DNA of 64,000 nt from Paracoccus aminophilus JCM 7686 (GTDB lineage Bacteria > Pseudomonadota > Alphaproteobacteria > Rhodobacterales > Rhodobacteraceae). Below are positions 51,345 through 59,937 of this stretch, piece after piece. The DNA is taken from positions 124,001-188,000 of the forward strand of contig NC_022049.1 in the NCBI RefSeq assembly GCF_000444995.1, in the 5' to 3' direction. The stretch's first letter is position 1; every line of letters begins with the position of its first letter. The notes beneath the pieces were generated by a model. That model saw nothing but the letters and a program-made list of their open reading frames with translations, searched no databases and had not been told where the DNA came from. The translations under genes were made by a program, and so were the position numbers.

Positions 51345-52175
51345 ATGAGCATGTCCGATCTGCCCGCCACCACGACCGAAAGCCCGGCGAAGACCACCGG
51401 CGCCCAGACGCTGTTGCGCGGGCTGGCTTTGCTTGAATTGGTGGCCGAGGGCGAAAGCAGCGTGAAGGCTTTGGCCGCGCGCCTTGGCGTGCCGCGCAGC
51501 ACGGCGGCGCGGATGCTCGCGGCGCTGGTCGCCGATGGCTATCTCTATAACGTGCCCTATCGCGGCTATTTTCTCGGCCCGAAACTCGTGCATCTGGGCG
51601 ATCGTGCCCGGGCGCAGCGCCCGCTGGTCAGCCTTGCCCGACCCATCCTTGACGAGCTCGCCGCGACCAGCCGCGACACCGTTCATCTTGGCGTCCTTGA
51701 CGGGGCAGAGGTGCTTTATCTCGATAAACTCCCCGGTCTGCGCGGGCTCGAAATGCGCTCGCATATCGGCAAACGGATGCCGGTCGCGACGACGGGGCTC
51801 GGCAAGGCGATCATGCTGGCCCTGCCCGAAAGCCGCTGGCCCGCGCTTTATGCCGCCGCCGTTGAGGCCGCAGCCGAGCGCCCCGAAAGCCCGCCCGTCC
51901 GCGCTTTCGCCGATCTTGCCGCGGATCTGCGCGCGTGCGTCGCGCGCGGTTGGGCGAGCGATCTCGAGGAAAACGAATATGGCATCCGCTGCGTCAGCGC
52001 GCCCTTGCGCGATGCGGGCGGCGCGGTCGCGGGCGCGATCAGCGTCTCGAGCGCGCTGAATTTCATGCCCGAAGACCGGATGCGCGCGCTTGGCCCGGTG
52101 GTGCGGCAGGCGGCGGATGCCATTTCCAATGCCCTTGGTTGGGCCAGCACCCCTGATTGCGAAGGACCGAAATGA
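51345..52175 (+). CDS. IclR-family regulator of the keto-deoxy sugar operon
   Basis: 276 residues from ATG 51345; ATGs at 51306 and 51351 are alternatives, none with a strong ribosome-binding site. Winged helix GAQTLLRGLALLELVAEGESSVKALAARLGVPRSTAARMLAALVADGYLY, then an effector domain (VHLGVLDGAEVLYLDKLPGLRGLEMRSHIGKRMPVATTGLGKAIML; GIRCVSAPLRDAGGAVAGAISVSSA). This is the KdgR-like type. Its stop overlaps the dgoK start (ATGA), so it is co-transcribed with and probably represses the operon. Confidence 0.86.
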   Translation: MSMSDLPATTTESPAKTTGAQTLLRGLALLELVAEGESSVKALAARLGVPRSTAARMLAALVADGYLYNVPYRGYFLGPKLVHLGDRARAQRPLVSLARPILDELAATSRDTVHLGVLDGAEVLYLDKLPGLRGLEMRSHIGKRMPVATTGLGKAIMLALPESRWPALYAAAVEAAAERPESPPVRAFADLAADLRACVARGWASDLEENEYGIRCVSAPLRDAGGAVAGAISVSSALNFMPEDRMRALGPVVRQAADAISNALGWASTPDCEGPK

Positions 52176-53119
52176 CCCGATTGATCGCCCTCGACTGGGG
52201 CACGACCAGCCTGCGCGCCTTCCTGATCGAAGAGGGCCGCGTGATCGAGACCCGCAAAAGCCCGCATGGCATCCAGAAGCTGCCCGAACCGGGCGGCGAA
52301 GCGGGCTTCAACGCCGCTTTCACCGAGATTTGCGGCCCTTGGCTAGAGGCCGAGCCCAGCCTGCCCGTGGTTGCGGGCGGCATGGTCGGCTCGGCGCAGG
52401 GCTGGCGCGAGGCACCTTATGTGCCGCTTCCCGCTGCGATTTCCGACATCGCGCGGCTCTCGGTCTCGGTCGAAACCGATCTCGGCGCGCGGCTTCATAT
52501 CGCGCCGGGGCTGGTCCAAGACGCGCCGGGGCTTTTGCCCGATGTGATGCGCGGCGAGGAGATCCAGATCCTCGGCGCGGTCAGCGATCACCCCGAGCGC
52601 GCCGAGGCGAGCCGCATCATCTTGCCCGGCACCCATTCGAAATGGGTGCGCCTGCGCGCGGGCCGCATCACCGATTTCGCGACCTATATGACCGGCGAGG
52701 TCTTTGATCTGCTGTCCAATCAATCGCTGCTCTCGCGGCTGATGATCGGGACGGGGGACGAGGCCGAACGCGACATGGCCTTCCTGCAAGGCGTTGATCT
52801 TGCGTCCGAAAGCGGGCCGGGCGATCTGACGCGCCAGATCTTTTCGGCGCGCAGCCTTGGGCTGACGGGCCGCATGGCGGGGAATGTCTTGCGCGACTAC
52901 CTCTCGGGGTTGATCATTGGCCACGAGATCACCTCGGCCCGGCGCGAGCTGGACGGCGGCGAGGCGCTGCTGATGATCGGCGAGGGCGCACTTTGTGCGC
53001 GCTACCTTGCCGCGATGGCCCATCTGGGCCTGCCGCCGGTCGTGCGGCTGGAAAATACCGCGCCTGCGGGGCTGTGGCTTTTCGCCCGCTCGCTTGGCCT
53101 TCTTGATGCTCAGAAGTGA
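52172..53119 (+). CDS. dgoK: 2-dehydro-3-deoxygalactonokinase
   Basis: 315 residues. ATP-binding loop IALDWGTTSLRAFL at the N-terminus and the DgoK signatures VAGGMVGSAQGWREAPYVPLP, LPGTHSKWV and TYMTGEVFDLLSNQSLLSRLM. It phosphorylates 2-keto-3-deoxy-galactonate at C6 in the De Ley-Doudoroff galactose pathway. Neighbouring aldolase gene dgoA follows after 13 bases. Confidence 0.93.
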   Translation: MTRLIALDWGTTSLRAFLIEEGRVIETRKSPHGIQKLPEPGGEAGFNAAFTEICGPWLEAEPSLPVVAGGMVGSAQGWREAPYVPLPAAISDIARLSVSVETDLGARLHIAPGLVQDAPGLLPDVMRGEEIQILGAVSDHPERAEASRIILPGTHSKWVRLRAGRITDFATYMTGEVFDLLSNQSLLSRLMIGTGDEAERDMAFLQGVDLASESGPGDLTRQIFSARSLGLTGRMAGNVLRDYLSGLIIGHEITSARRELDGGEALLMIGEGALCARYLAAMAHLGLPPVVRLENTAPAGLWLFARSLGLLDAQK

Positions 53120-53132
53120 AAGGACGCTTCCG

Positions 53133-53762
53133 ATGACCCCAGATCTCAAGACCTCATTCGCCGCCTGTCCGCTGGTCGCGATCCTGCGCGGGCTGGTGCC
53201 CGAAGAGGCGCTCGAAATCGGCGGCGCGCTGGTCGCAGCGGGCTTTCGCCAGATCGAAGTGCCGCTGAACTCGCCGCGTCCGCTGGAATCGATCAAGGTG
53301 CTGGCCGATGCTTACGGCAAGACCGCGCTGATCGGCGCGGGCACGGTGCTGACCCCGCAAGCGGTCAATGAGGTCGCAAGCGTCGGCGGCCGCCTGATCG
53401 TGACGCCGAACACCGATGTTTCCGTCATCAAAGAGGCCAAGGCGCGCGGGCTTTATTGCACGCCGGGTTGCATGACCCCGACCGAGGCCTTCGCCGCAAT
53501 CGGTGCGGGCGCCGATGCGATCAAGCTTTTCCCGGCCGAGGTCATTCCGCCGATCATGGTCAAGGCGATGCGCGCGGTTCTGCCCAAAGATCTGCCGGTT
53601 CTGGCCGTCGGCGGCATCACCCCCGAGGGCATGGCGCCCTATCTCGAGGCGGGCGCCAACGGCTTTGGCCTCGGCGGCGCGCTCTTCAAGCCGGGCCTGT
53701 CGGCCGATGAAGTCGGCGCGCGCGCCCGTGGCTTCATCGACGCTTTGGCCAAGCTGAAATGA
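53133..53762 (+). CDS. dgoA: 2-dehydro-3-deoxy-6-phosphogalactonate aldolase
   Basis: 209 residues, KDPG/KDPGal class I aldolase. Schiff-base K131 in DAIKLFPAE, E42 in FRQIEVPLNSP, and TPNTDVSVIKEAKARGLYCTPGCMTPTEAF. LNSP and the overall length favour the galactonate form over Eda. AAAGGA precedes the ATG. Product pyruvate and glyceraldehyde 3-phosphate enter central metabolism. Stop overlaps the next gene start. Confidence 0.92.
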   Translation: MTPDLKTSFAACPLVAILRGLVPEEALEIGGALVAAGFRQIEVPLNSPRPLESIKVLADAYGKTALIGAGTVLTPQAVNEVASVGGRLIVTPNTDVSVIKEAKARGLYCTPGCMTPTEAFAAIGAGADAIKLFPAEVIPPIMVKAMRAVLPKDLPVLAVGGITPEGMAPYLEAGANGFGLGGALFKPGLSADEVGARARGFIDALAKLK

Positions 53763-54658
53763 GCCGTTTCGTCTCTGTCGGCGAGGCCATGCTGGAGCTC
53801 TCGCCCCTGACCGAAGCCGATAGCTGGCGCGGCGGCTTTGCCGGCGACACGCTCAACACCGCCTGGTATGCGCGCCGCGCGCTGCCGGGCGACTGGCGGG
53901 TCGATTACCACACCGGGGTCGGCGTTGACGCGGTCTCGGATCGGATGCTTGACTTCATCGCAAGCGCCGGGATCGGGACGGAAACCGTCTTGCGCGATCC
54001 CGCCCGCACCATCGGGCTTTACATGATCTCGCTGAAAGACGGCGAGCGCAGCTTTACCTATTGGCGCAGCGCCTCGGCAGCCCGGCGTTTGGCCGATGAG
54101 AGCGCGGTCCTCAAGCGCGCCTTTGCGGGCGCCGCGATGATCTATCTCTCGGGGATCACTTTGGCGATTTTGGCCCCCGAGGCGCGGGCGCGGCTGTTTG
54201 CCCATCTCGCCGAGGCGCGGGCCGGGGGCGCGCGGCTGGCTTTTGATCCGAACATCCGCCCGAGCCTGTGGGAAAGCGCCGAGACCCTGCGCATGACCAT
54301 CACCGAAACCGCAGCGCATGCCGATATCATCCTGCCGAGCCATGACGACGAGGCCGCGCATTTCGGCGATGCCTCGCCCGAGGACACGGTCGCGCGCTAT
54401 CTCGCGGCGGGCGTGCCCGAGGTTGTGGTGAAAAACGCGGGCGGCCCGGTGCTGCTGGCGACGGATGGCCAGTTCTCGCGGATCGACACGGATTGCGTCA
54501 CGCTTCCCGTCGATACGACCGGGGCGGGCGACAGCTTCAACGGCGCCTATCTCGCCGCGCGTCTCCTTGGCCGCACCCCGGTCGAGGCGGTTGCGGCGGG
54601 GCAGGCGCAGGCGGCGGCGGTGATCATGCATCGCGGCGCGCTGATGCCGATGGGCTGA
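53759..54658 (+). CDS. kdgK: PfkB-family sugar kinase, probable 2-dehydro-3-deoxygluconokinase
   Basis: 299 residues. PfkB signatures: GEAMLELSP at the start, substrate-lid region GDTLNTAWYARRALP and catalytic GAGDSF (255-260, base D258). SLKDGERSFTYWRSASAARRL matches KdgK. Together with DgoK it lets the cell phosphorylate both C4 epimers of 2-keto-3-deoxy-hexonate. ATGA overlap with dgoA. Confidence 0.88.
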   Translation: MSRFVSVGEAMLELSPLTEADSWRGGFAGDTLNTAWYARRALPGDWRVDYHTGVGVDAVSDRMLDFIASAGIGTETVLRDPARTIGLYMISLKDGERSFTYWRSASAARRLADESAVLKRAFAGAAMIYLSGITLAILAPEARARLFAHLAEARAGGARLAFDPNIRPSLWESAETLRMTITETAAHADIILPSHDDEAAHFGDASPEDTVARYLAAGVPEVVVKNAGGPVLLATDGQFSRIDTDCVTLPVDTTGAGDSFNGAYLAARLLGRTPVEAVAAGQAQAAAVIMHRGALMPMG

Positions 54659-54688
54659 GAGCAAGGTGGCGGGCTTGAAGATTTGGCG

Positions 54689-54715
54689 CTTGATGATCAT
54701 CTATCAGGCATCAAG
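54689..54715 (+). promoter_or_regulatory. candidate TetR operator upstream of tetR
   Basis: CTTGATG ... CATCAAG with 13 bases between, and an inner perfect palindrome GATGATCATC (54692-54701). Ends 15 bases before the regulator ATG, next to the AGGAG site. Confidence 0.5.
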
Positions 54716-54730
54716 ACAGGAGCCCGCCCC

Positions 54731-55312
54731 ATGCGCGTCAGCAAAGCCAAAGCCGAGGAAAGCCGCCAAAGCGTCGTCGACGCGGCGTCCCATCTGATCC
54801 GCGCGCGCGGGCTCGACGGCGTCGCCGTCAGCGAGTTGATGCAGGCCGCCGGGCTGACTCATGGCGGCTTTTACAAGAAATTCGGCTCGCGCGATGATCT
54901 GGTGCAGCAAGCGACGGCGCAGGCTCTGGCGCGCGGGCGGCAGCGCTATACCAATCTTGTCGCCACCACCAAGGACGATCCGCTCGCCGCGGTGGTGCAC
55001 AATTACCTGACGCCCGAGCATCGCGACAAGACGGGCGAAGGCTGCACGCTTGCCGCTCTTGCGCCCGAAGTTTCTCGCAGCGATGACAATGCATTGCACG
55101 AGATTTTTAGCGAAGAGCTCACCGCATTTCTCGACCTGCTCGAAGGCGTTTTGTCGCCCCAGCCCGATGAGGCGGCGCGCGACCGCGCGGCCAGCACGCT
55201 CTCGACCTTGGTCGGCGCGCTGATCCTGTCGCGCCTGAGCGAGGATCCCGCGCTCTCTGAACGCTTCCTGCGCGCCTCGGCTGACGCCATCCTGTCCCCG
55301 CCCGCCGCCTGA
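54731..55312 (+). CDS. TetR-family regulator (AcrR/NemR-like)
   Basis: 193 residues starting MRVSKAKAEESRQSVVDAA; AGGAG lies 7 bases upstream. HTH GLDGVAVSELMQAAGLTHGGFYKKFGSRDDLVQQA; the following EGCTLAALAPEVSRSDD with a conserved cysteine is typical of a TetR subgroup often paired with reductases and responding to electrophiles. It precedes an aldo/keto reductase with a strong palindrome in its promoter and a MATE exporter. Confidence 0.88.
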   Translation: MRVSKAKAEESRQSVVDAASHLIRARGLDGVAVSELMQAAGLTHGGFYKKFGSRDDLVQQATAQALARGRQRYTNLVATTKDDPLAAVVHNYLTPEHRDKTGEGCTLAALAPEVSRSDDNALHEIFSEELTAFLDLLEGVLSPQPDEAARDRAASTLSTLVGALILSRLSEDPALSERFLRASADAILSPPAA

Positions 55313-55440
55313 TCCGATACCGCCCGACACACTCGCCCGACACTGCCCCTCCGCCCCGTCCGCCCTCCCGTGCGACGAGGCTTTTTCTGTTCGCCCGAAG
55401 GGGGCCGCAGAAATTCTGCGCACCACCCTTGAAGCCGCTA

Positions 55441-55464
55441 TTTGGATTATACATGTAATCCAAA
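55441..55464 (+). promoter_or_regulatory. 24-bp palindromic operator before aldo/keto reductase gene
   Basis: Arms TTTGGATTA and TAATCCAAA are a perfect 9-bp inverted repeat around TACATG. It ends 25 bases before the reductase ATG. The A/T-rich arms contrast with the flanks and may overlap the -10 region. Likely bound by the TetR-family protein encoded just upstream. Confidence 0.7.
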
Positions 55465-55489
55465 CTGAAACCTTGAGCGAGACGCTTTC

Positions 55490-56494
55490 ATGGAACATCG
55501 GCTTTTTGGAACCACCGGCGTCAGCAGCGCCACCCTTGTGCTCGGCACCGGCACCTTCGGCACGGGCTGGGGGCATGGTGCGGATCTTGCGACCTCGCGC
55601 GCCGTGCTCGACGGCTATCTCGAAGCGGGCGGCAATCACATCGACACCGCCGATGTCTATCAATTCGGCCAGTCCGAGGAGTTTCTGGGCGAGCTTCTGG
55701 CCGGGCGGCGCGACGAGATCTTTCTCGCCAGCAAATTCACCAATGGCGCCTCGCCCCAGACCAATGCGCTCAATCTCGGCAACAGCCGCCGCGCGATGGT
55801 GACCTCGGTCGAGGCGAGCCTGCGCCGCCTGAACACCGACCGGCTCGACCTGCTTTGGGTCCATCATCCCGACCATGCAACGCCCTCGGACGAGATCCTG
55901 CGCGGTCTCGACGATCTCGCCCGCGCCGGGAAGATCCTTTACGCGGGCCTCTCGAACTTCCCGGCCTGGCGCGTCGCGCGGGCGGTGACTTTGGCCGAAA
56001 TGGCGCGGACCCTGCCGATCGCGGCGGTGCAATTCGAATATAGTCTGGTCCTGCGCGACGCCGAGGCCGAGCTGATCCCGGCGGCCGAGGCTCTGGGTCT
56101 GGCGCAGGTCGCGTGGTCGCCTCTGGGCGGCGGGCTTTTGACCGGCAAATATCGCCGGGGCGAGCAAGGGCGGGCCGAGGCGTTCGGCGGCAAGGTCTTC
56201 CAGCCCGAAGACAGCGCGCAAAAGACCGCCGTGCTCGACGCGGTGCTGGACATCGCGGCGAAGCGCGGCGTGAGCCCCGATCAGGTCGCGATCGCTTGGG
56301 TGCTGGCACGCGGTCCCTTCACGCTGATCGGCCCGCGCAATCCCGCGCAGCTCACGAGCAACCTTGGCGCGCGCGACGTGGCGCTGACCCCCGAGGAACT
56401 CGCGCGGCTGACCGAGATCAGCACGCCGGTGCGCGCCGCCCCCACGGCCTCGGCCTCGGGGCGCAGCCATGATGCCCTGCAAAGCGTCGCCTGA
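55490..56494 (+). CDS. aldo/keto reductase
   Basis: 334 residues. Catalytic tetrad visible: D and Y in HIDTADVYQFGQSE, K in LASKF, H in DLLWVHHPD. Also the C-terminal NADPH site region GPRNPAQLTSNLGA. This is the AKR11/12-like, YajO/YghZ-type group reducing aldehydes and ketones. Controlled by the upstream palindrome and presumably the TetR gene; followed closely by a MATE exporter, suggesting a detoxification module. Confidence 0.9.
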   Translation: MEHRLFGTTGVSSATLVLGTGTFGTGWGHGADLATSRAVLDGYLEAGGNHIDTADVYQFGQSEEFLGELLAGRRDEIFLASKFTNGASPQTNALNLGNSRRAMVTSVEASLRRLNTDRLDLLWVHHPDHATPSDEILRGLDDLARAGKILYAGLSNFPAWRVARAVTLAEMARTLPIAAVQFEYSLVLRDAEAELIPAAEALGLAQVAWSPLGGGLLTGKYRRGEQGRAEAFGGKVFQPEDSAQKTAVLDAVLDIAAKRGVSPDQVAIAWVLARGPFTLIGPRNPAQLTSNLGARDVALTPEELARLTEISTPVRAAPTASASGRSHDALQSVA

Positions 56495-56504
56495 AGGAGC
56501 CATG

Positions 56505-56537
56505 ATGACCAACCCGATCCGCCGAGGTGACGCGTGA
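56505..56537 (+). CDS. possible leader peptide coupled to MATE gene
   Basis: A ten-codon frame, MTNPIRRGDA (11 codons if the ATG at 56502 is used), with AAGGAG five bases before the ATG. Its TGA (56535-56537) overlaps the GTG start of the MATE gene. Coding evidence is only the ribosome-binding site and the overlap; it may be a translational coupler rather than a functional peptide. Confidence 0.35.
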   Translation: MTNPIRRGDA

Positions 56538-57904
56538 CTGCGACCGCCCGTTTCACCGCCGCAAGCCCGGTCCGCGATCCGCGCACCCAGCGCCTGCTTG
56601 ATGCGCCGATCCTGCCTTTGCTCATTCGGCTGGCGCTGCCGAATGTGCTGATCATGTTCGCGCAGGCCTCGACCGGGCTGATCGAGACATGGTGGGTCTC
56701 GAAGCTCGGCACCGATGCTCTGGCCGGGATGGCGCTGGTGTTTCCGGTGGTCATGCTGATGACGATGATCTCGGCGGGGGCGGTGGGCGGCGGGATTTCC
56801 GCCGCCGTCGCCCGCGCGCTCGGGGCAGGCAAACGCGCCGAGGCCGATGCTTTGGTGCTGCACGCCGTCGCGATCAACCTTTGCCTCGGCCTGATCTTTT
56901 CCGCGATTTTCCTTCTCTGGGGGCGCGAGATCTACGGCGCGCTTGGCGGCACCGGGGGCGAGCTCGACGCCGCCGTCGCCTATTCCAACATCGTCTTTGC
57001 CGGCAATATCTTCGTCTGGCTGATGAACGGGCTCGCGAGCGTCATTCGCGGCACCGGCAATATGATCGTGCCCGCGTTATTCACCTGCATCGGCGTCGTG
57101 TTCCTGATCCCGATCTCGCCGCTTCTGATCTTCGGTTACGGCCCGATCCCGGCGCTTGGCATTGTCGGGGGCGGGCTGGCGCTTCTGCTTTACTACGCGG
57201 CGGGCACGCTGTTTCTGGGCGGCTATATCCTCTCGGGGCGCGCCGCCGCGCGCTTTCGGGCGGGGCGGCTGAGCGGGCGGCTGATGGGGGATATCCTGCA
57301 TGTCGGCGCGCTCTCTTCGGTGCAATCGGTGCTGACGAATGTCATCATCGCGGGCGCGACCGCGCTGGTCGCCGTGCGTCTGGGGGTCGAAGGGGTTGCC
57401 GGGTTTGGCACCGGCATCCGGCTTGAATATCTGCTGATCCCGCTGGTCTTCGGCATCGGCGCGCCGCTGGTGGCGCTGGTCGGAACCAACCTCGCCGCCG
57501 GGCAAACCTTGCGCGCGCGCCGCATCGCGCTGACGGGTGCCGCCTTGGCCTTTGGCGTGACCGAGCTCATCGGCCTCTCCGCCGCGCTCTTCCCCGAGGC
57601 CTGGCTGCGGCTGTTCAGCGAGGAGAGCGGCGCGGTCGAGGCGGGCGTCGCTTACCTGCGCATCGTCGGGCCGTTTTACGGCTTCATCGGGCTTGGCCTT
57701 GCACTTTACTTCGCCGCGCAGGGCCGTCGCCAGATGGCGCTGCCGATCTCTTGCGCGGTGGTGCGGCTGGTCGTGGCCTTGGGCGGCGGTTGGCTTGGCC
57801 TTGCGCTGACCGGCCGGGTCGAGGCGGTCTATGTCGCGCTGGCGCTTGGGATTGTGCTTTACGGCAGCGGGATGCTGGCGGGGGTTTTGCGCAAGGCGTG
57901 GTAG
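56534..57904 (+). CDS. MATE-family exporter (second)
   Basis: 456 residues with about 12 membrane helices: PLLIRLALPNVLIMFAQASTGLIETWWVSKLGTDALAGMALVFPVVMLM begins the first half; VQSVLTNVIIAGATALVAVRLG begins the second. GTG start with GAGG six bases upstream. It is not closely similar to the MATE protein at 9.4 kb by eye. With the TetR regulator and aldo/keto reductase it forms a likely detoxification operon. Confidence 0.88.
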   Translation: MTATARFTAASPVRDPRTQRLLDAPILPLLIRLALPNVLIMFAQASTGLIETWWVSKLGTDALAGMALVFPVVMLMTMISAGAVGGGISAAVARALGAGKRAEADALVLHAVAINLCLGLIFSAIFLLWGREIYGALGGTGGELDAAVAYSNIVFAGNIFVWLMNGLASVIRGTGNMIVPALFTCIGVVFLIPISPLLIFGYGPIPALGIVGGGLALLLYYAAGTLFLGGYILSGRAAARFRAGRLSGRLMGDILHVGALSSVQSVLTNVIIAGATALVAVRLGVEGVAGFGTGIRLEYLLIPLVFGIGAPLVALVGTNLAAGQTLRARRIALTGAALAFGVTELIGLSAALFPEAWLRLFSEESGAVEAGVAYLRIVGPFYGFIGLGLALYFAAQGRRQMALPISCAVVRLVVALGGGWLGLALTGRVEAVYVALALGIVLYGSGMLAGVLRKAW

Positions 57905-57927
57905 GCGCGCCAACCCAAGAGACCAAC

Positions 57928-57960
57928 ACGGATCCGCGCCCTGACCCGGCGCGGATCCGT
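57928..57960 (+). terminator. strong hairpin terminator after MATE gene
   Basis: ACGGATCCGCGCC, loop CTGACCC, GGCGCGGATCCGT: 13-bp perfect stem 24 bases after the stop codon; only a weak T-rich tail (TCTGCTTT). Confidence 0.7.
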
Positions 57961-58186
57961 TCTGCTTTGCCCGGCCAGAGGCGCGCGGTTTCGGCCCGCC
58001 GCGCGGCCGCGCTGGAAGTGAGTCGGGAAACTCTGCTTTCTGCGGGCTTGGCGGCGCAGGGCGTTTGTTCTCTCGCGGCTTCGCGCAAAGGCGCGGATCC
58101 TCCAAATCGTGACGCGCCACTGCAAAGCCATTGACCGGCCCGCAGCGCCCGTCAATTATACACAAAACAAGTGGACATTAACCCCG

Positions 58187-58278
58187 CCGCCAGTGGCGGT
58201 TTGCCCCCGTATCCCTCGGATGCGGCGTGATGAGACATGCCTGCGGGGCCGTCCGCAGGTCGAAACAGGACGGGCGCA
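58187..58278 (+). promoter_or_regulatory. structured leader of peptide ABC operon (candidate RNA regulator)
   Basis: Hairpin CCGCC-agt-GGCGG (58187-58199), then CCTGCGG (58240-58246) paired with CCGCAGG (58253-58259). The loop GGCCGT plus following bases can instead pair with GGACGG about 20 bases downstream, so two mutually exclusive folds exist. It lies 34 or more bases before the TTG start. No known riboswitch consensus recognised. Confidence 0.35.
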
Positions 58279-58311
58279 AAGCCGCCCAGAGATTTGCGAG
58301 AGGACAGCGAT

Positions 58312-59937
58312 TTGCTGACGAGACGACAATTTGGATCGCTGATTGCCCTGACCTCGCTGAGCGTCAGCCTGCCGCAATTTCTGGCCGCCGCGCCCGCGCC
58401 CCAAGCCATTACCTTCGCGATTGAAAGCGAGCCGACGACGCTCAATCCGCATCTGAACGGGCAGGCCAAGGCGCGGGTGGTCTTGCGCAACCTGTACGAC
58501 TCGCTTCTGGCGCGCGACGAGAAGGGCGGCTACCTGCCCTGGCTTGCGCAAAGCTATGAGGCCTCGGCGGACGGTCTGACCTTCGATTTCCACCTGCGCC
58601 CTGGCGTCAACTTCCACAATGGCGAGGCGCTGGATGCGGCGGCTCTGGTCGTGAATTTCGAGCATCTGCGCGATCCCGCCTATGCCGCGAACCTCGCCGC
58701 CGGACCCGCCTCGCATCTGGTCAAGGCAGAGGCGATCGCGCCCCTGCACCTGCGCCTGACGCTGGCCAAACCCTATGCGCCCTTCCTTGGCTTTGCGGCG
58801 GGCGTCGATATTCTGGCGCCCTCGGCCTATCGCTCCGAACAGCTCAAATCGGGCGGGCCAGAGGTCGCGGGCAGCGGGCCCTTCCTCATCGACACGATCG
58901 CCAAGGGGCAGGAGATCCGCCTGCGCCGCAATCCCGATTATGCCTGGGCGCCCGCCAATGCCGAGCATCAGGGCCCGGCCTATCTCGAGGCCGTCACCTT
59001 CCGCATCCTGCCGGAATCGGCGGTGCGGGTTGGCGCGCTGCAATCGGGGCAGGTTGACGCAATCGAGGGGATTTCCGGCAATGATGTCGCGCTCTTCCGC
59101 GATGACGAGGGCTTCAGCTACATCAGCGCCTTCAACACCGGCACGCCCTATACGCTGTTTTTGAACAGCCAATCGGGGCCGACCGCCGAACAGGCCGTGC
59201 GCAAGGCGCTGCGCGCCGCCATCGACATTCCGGCGGTGCTGCAATCGATCTATCGCGGCGAGCGTCAGCGCGCCTGGGGGATCAGCTCGCCGATCGAGGC
59301 CGATCTTTACGATCCCGCCATCGAAAACGCCTGGGCCTTTGATCCCGCCGAGGCGAACCGCCTGCTCGACGAGGCGGGCTGGACCGAGCGCGATGCCGCA
59401 GGGCTGCGCGCCAAGAACGGCACGCCGCTGGTCATCCGCATCGTGCAGGCGCAAGCCACCGTGCGCGATCAGCGCGACGTGCTCTTGCTCGCGCTGCAAG
59501 CGCAGGCGCGCCAGAATGCCGGGATCCAGCTCGAGCTCGATTATGTCGATGCCGGAAGCTATGCCGAGCGGCGCAAATTGGGCGATTACGGCTCGATCCC
59601 AAACTCGCGCACCCCCGCCGATGACGGGATCGACATCGAATATCATTATCTGCCGCTCGATGAGGGCGGATCCGTGAATTATGCCCGCGTCGCCGATCCG
59701 CAGGTCAAGGCCTGGCTCACTCAGGCCGCCGCGACCAGCGATCTGGCCGCGCGCCACGCGCTTTACGCCAAAGTGCAGGACTTCGTCCTGCGCGAGCAGG
59801 GCTATGCCCTGCCGATCTATGTCCCCGAGGATCAGATTGCCGCCCGCGCCGATCTGACCGGCCTGCGTTTCCGGCCCTATTTCCAGCAGCCCGACAGCCT
59901 GCATGGCGTGCGCTTTGACAGCGAGGTGGCGGGATGA
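58312..59937 (+). CDS. peptide/opine-type ABC substrate-binding protein 1 (SBP_bac_5)
   Basis: 541 residues from a TTG start at 58312 with GAGAGGA eight bases upstream, giving MLTRRQFGSLIALTSLSVSL, a Tat-like signal; an ATG at 58237 would add a non-conserved leader. Family core: FAIESEPTTLNPHLNGQAKARVVLRNLYDSLLARDEKGGYLPWLAQSYE, FDFHLRPGVNFHNGEALDAAALV, GSGPFLIDT. First gene of an operon with two permeases, a fused ATPase and a second binding protein. Confidence 0.87.
   Translation: MLTRRQFGSLIALTSLSVSLPQFLAAAPAPQAITFAIESEPTTLNPHLNGQAKARVVLRNLYDSLLARDEKGGYLPWLAQSYEASADGLTFDFHLRPGVNFHNGEALDAAALVVNFEHLRDPAYAANLAAGPASHLVKAEAIAPLHLRLTLAKPYAPFLGFAAGVDILAPSAYRSEQLKSGGPEVAGSGPFLIDTIAKGQEIRLRRNPDYAWAPANAEHQGPAYLEAVTFRILPESAVRVGALQSGQVDAIEGISGNDVALFRDDEGFSYISAFNTGTPYTLFLNSQSGPTAEQAVRKALRAAIDIPAVLQSIYRGERQRAWGISSPIEADLYDPAIENAWAFDPAEANRLLDEAGWTERDAAGLRAKNGTPLVIRIVQAQATVRDQRDVLLLALQAQARQNAGIQLELDYVDAGSYAERRKLGDYGSIPNSRTPADDGIDIEYHYLPLDEGGSVNYARVADPQVKAWLTQAAATSDLAARHALYAKVQDFVLREQGYALPIYVPEDQIAARADLTGLRFRPYFQQPDSLHGVRFDSEVAG

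Larger units (their letters stand above)
57905..58311 (+). other. intergenic region: terminator, then long upstream leader of peptide ABC operon
   Basis: 407 bases without a credible gene. It contains a terminator (57928-57960), a possible promoter with TTGACC at 58131 and an A/T-rich TTATAC-like box at 58156-58161 (19-base spacing, so weak), and a G+C-rich structured leader from 58187. Confidence 0.5.

Noticed and set aside
54704..56863. 719-codon open frame on the minus strand
   Set aside because: Antisense to tetR, aldo/keto reductase and MATE genes, and covers two palindromic operators; low-complexity Arg/Gly composition.
58260..58285. Resemblance to the GEMM-I (cyclic di-GMP) riboswitch 3' half (GCAAAGCC)
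   Set aside because: The matching 5' half (CACGCACAGGGCAAACC-type) and tetraloop are absent, so this short match is probably chance.
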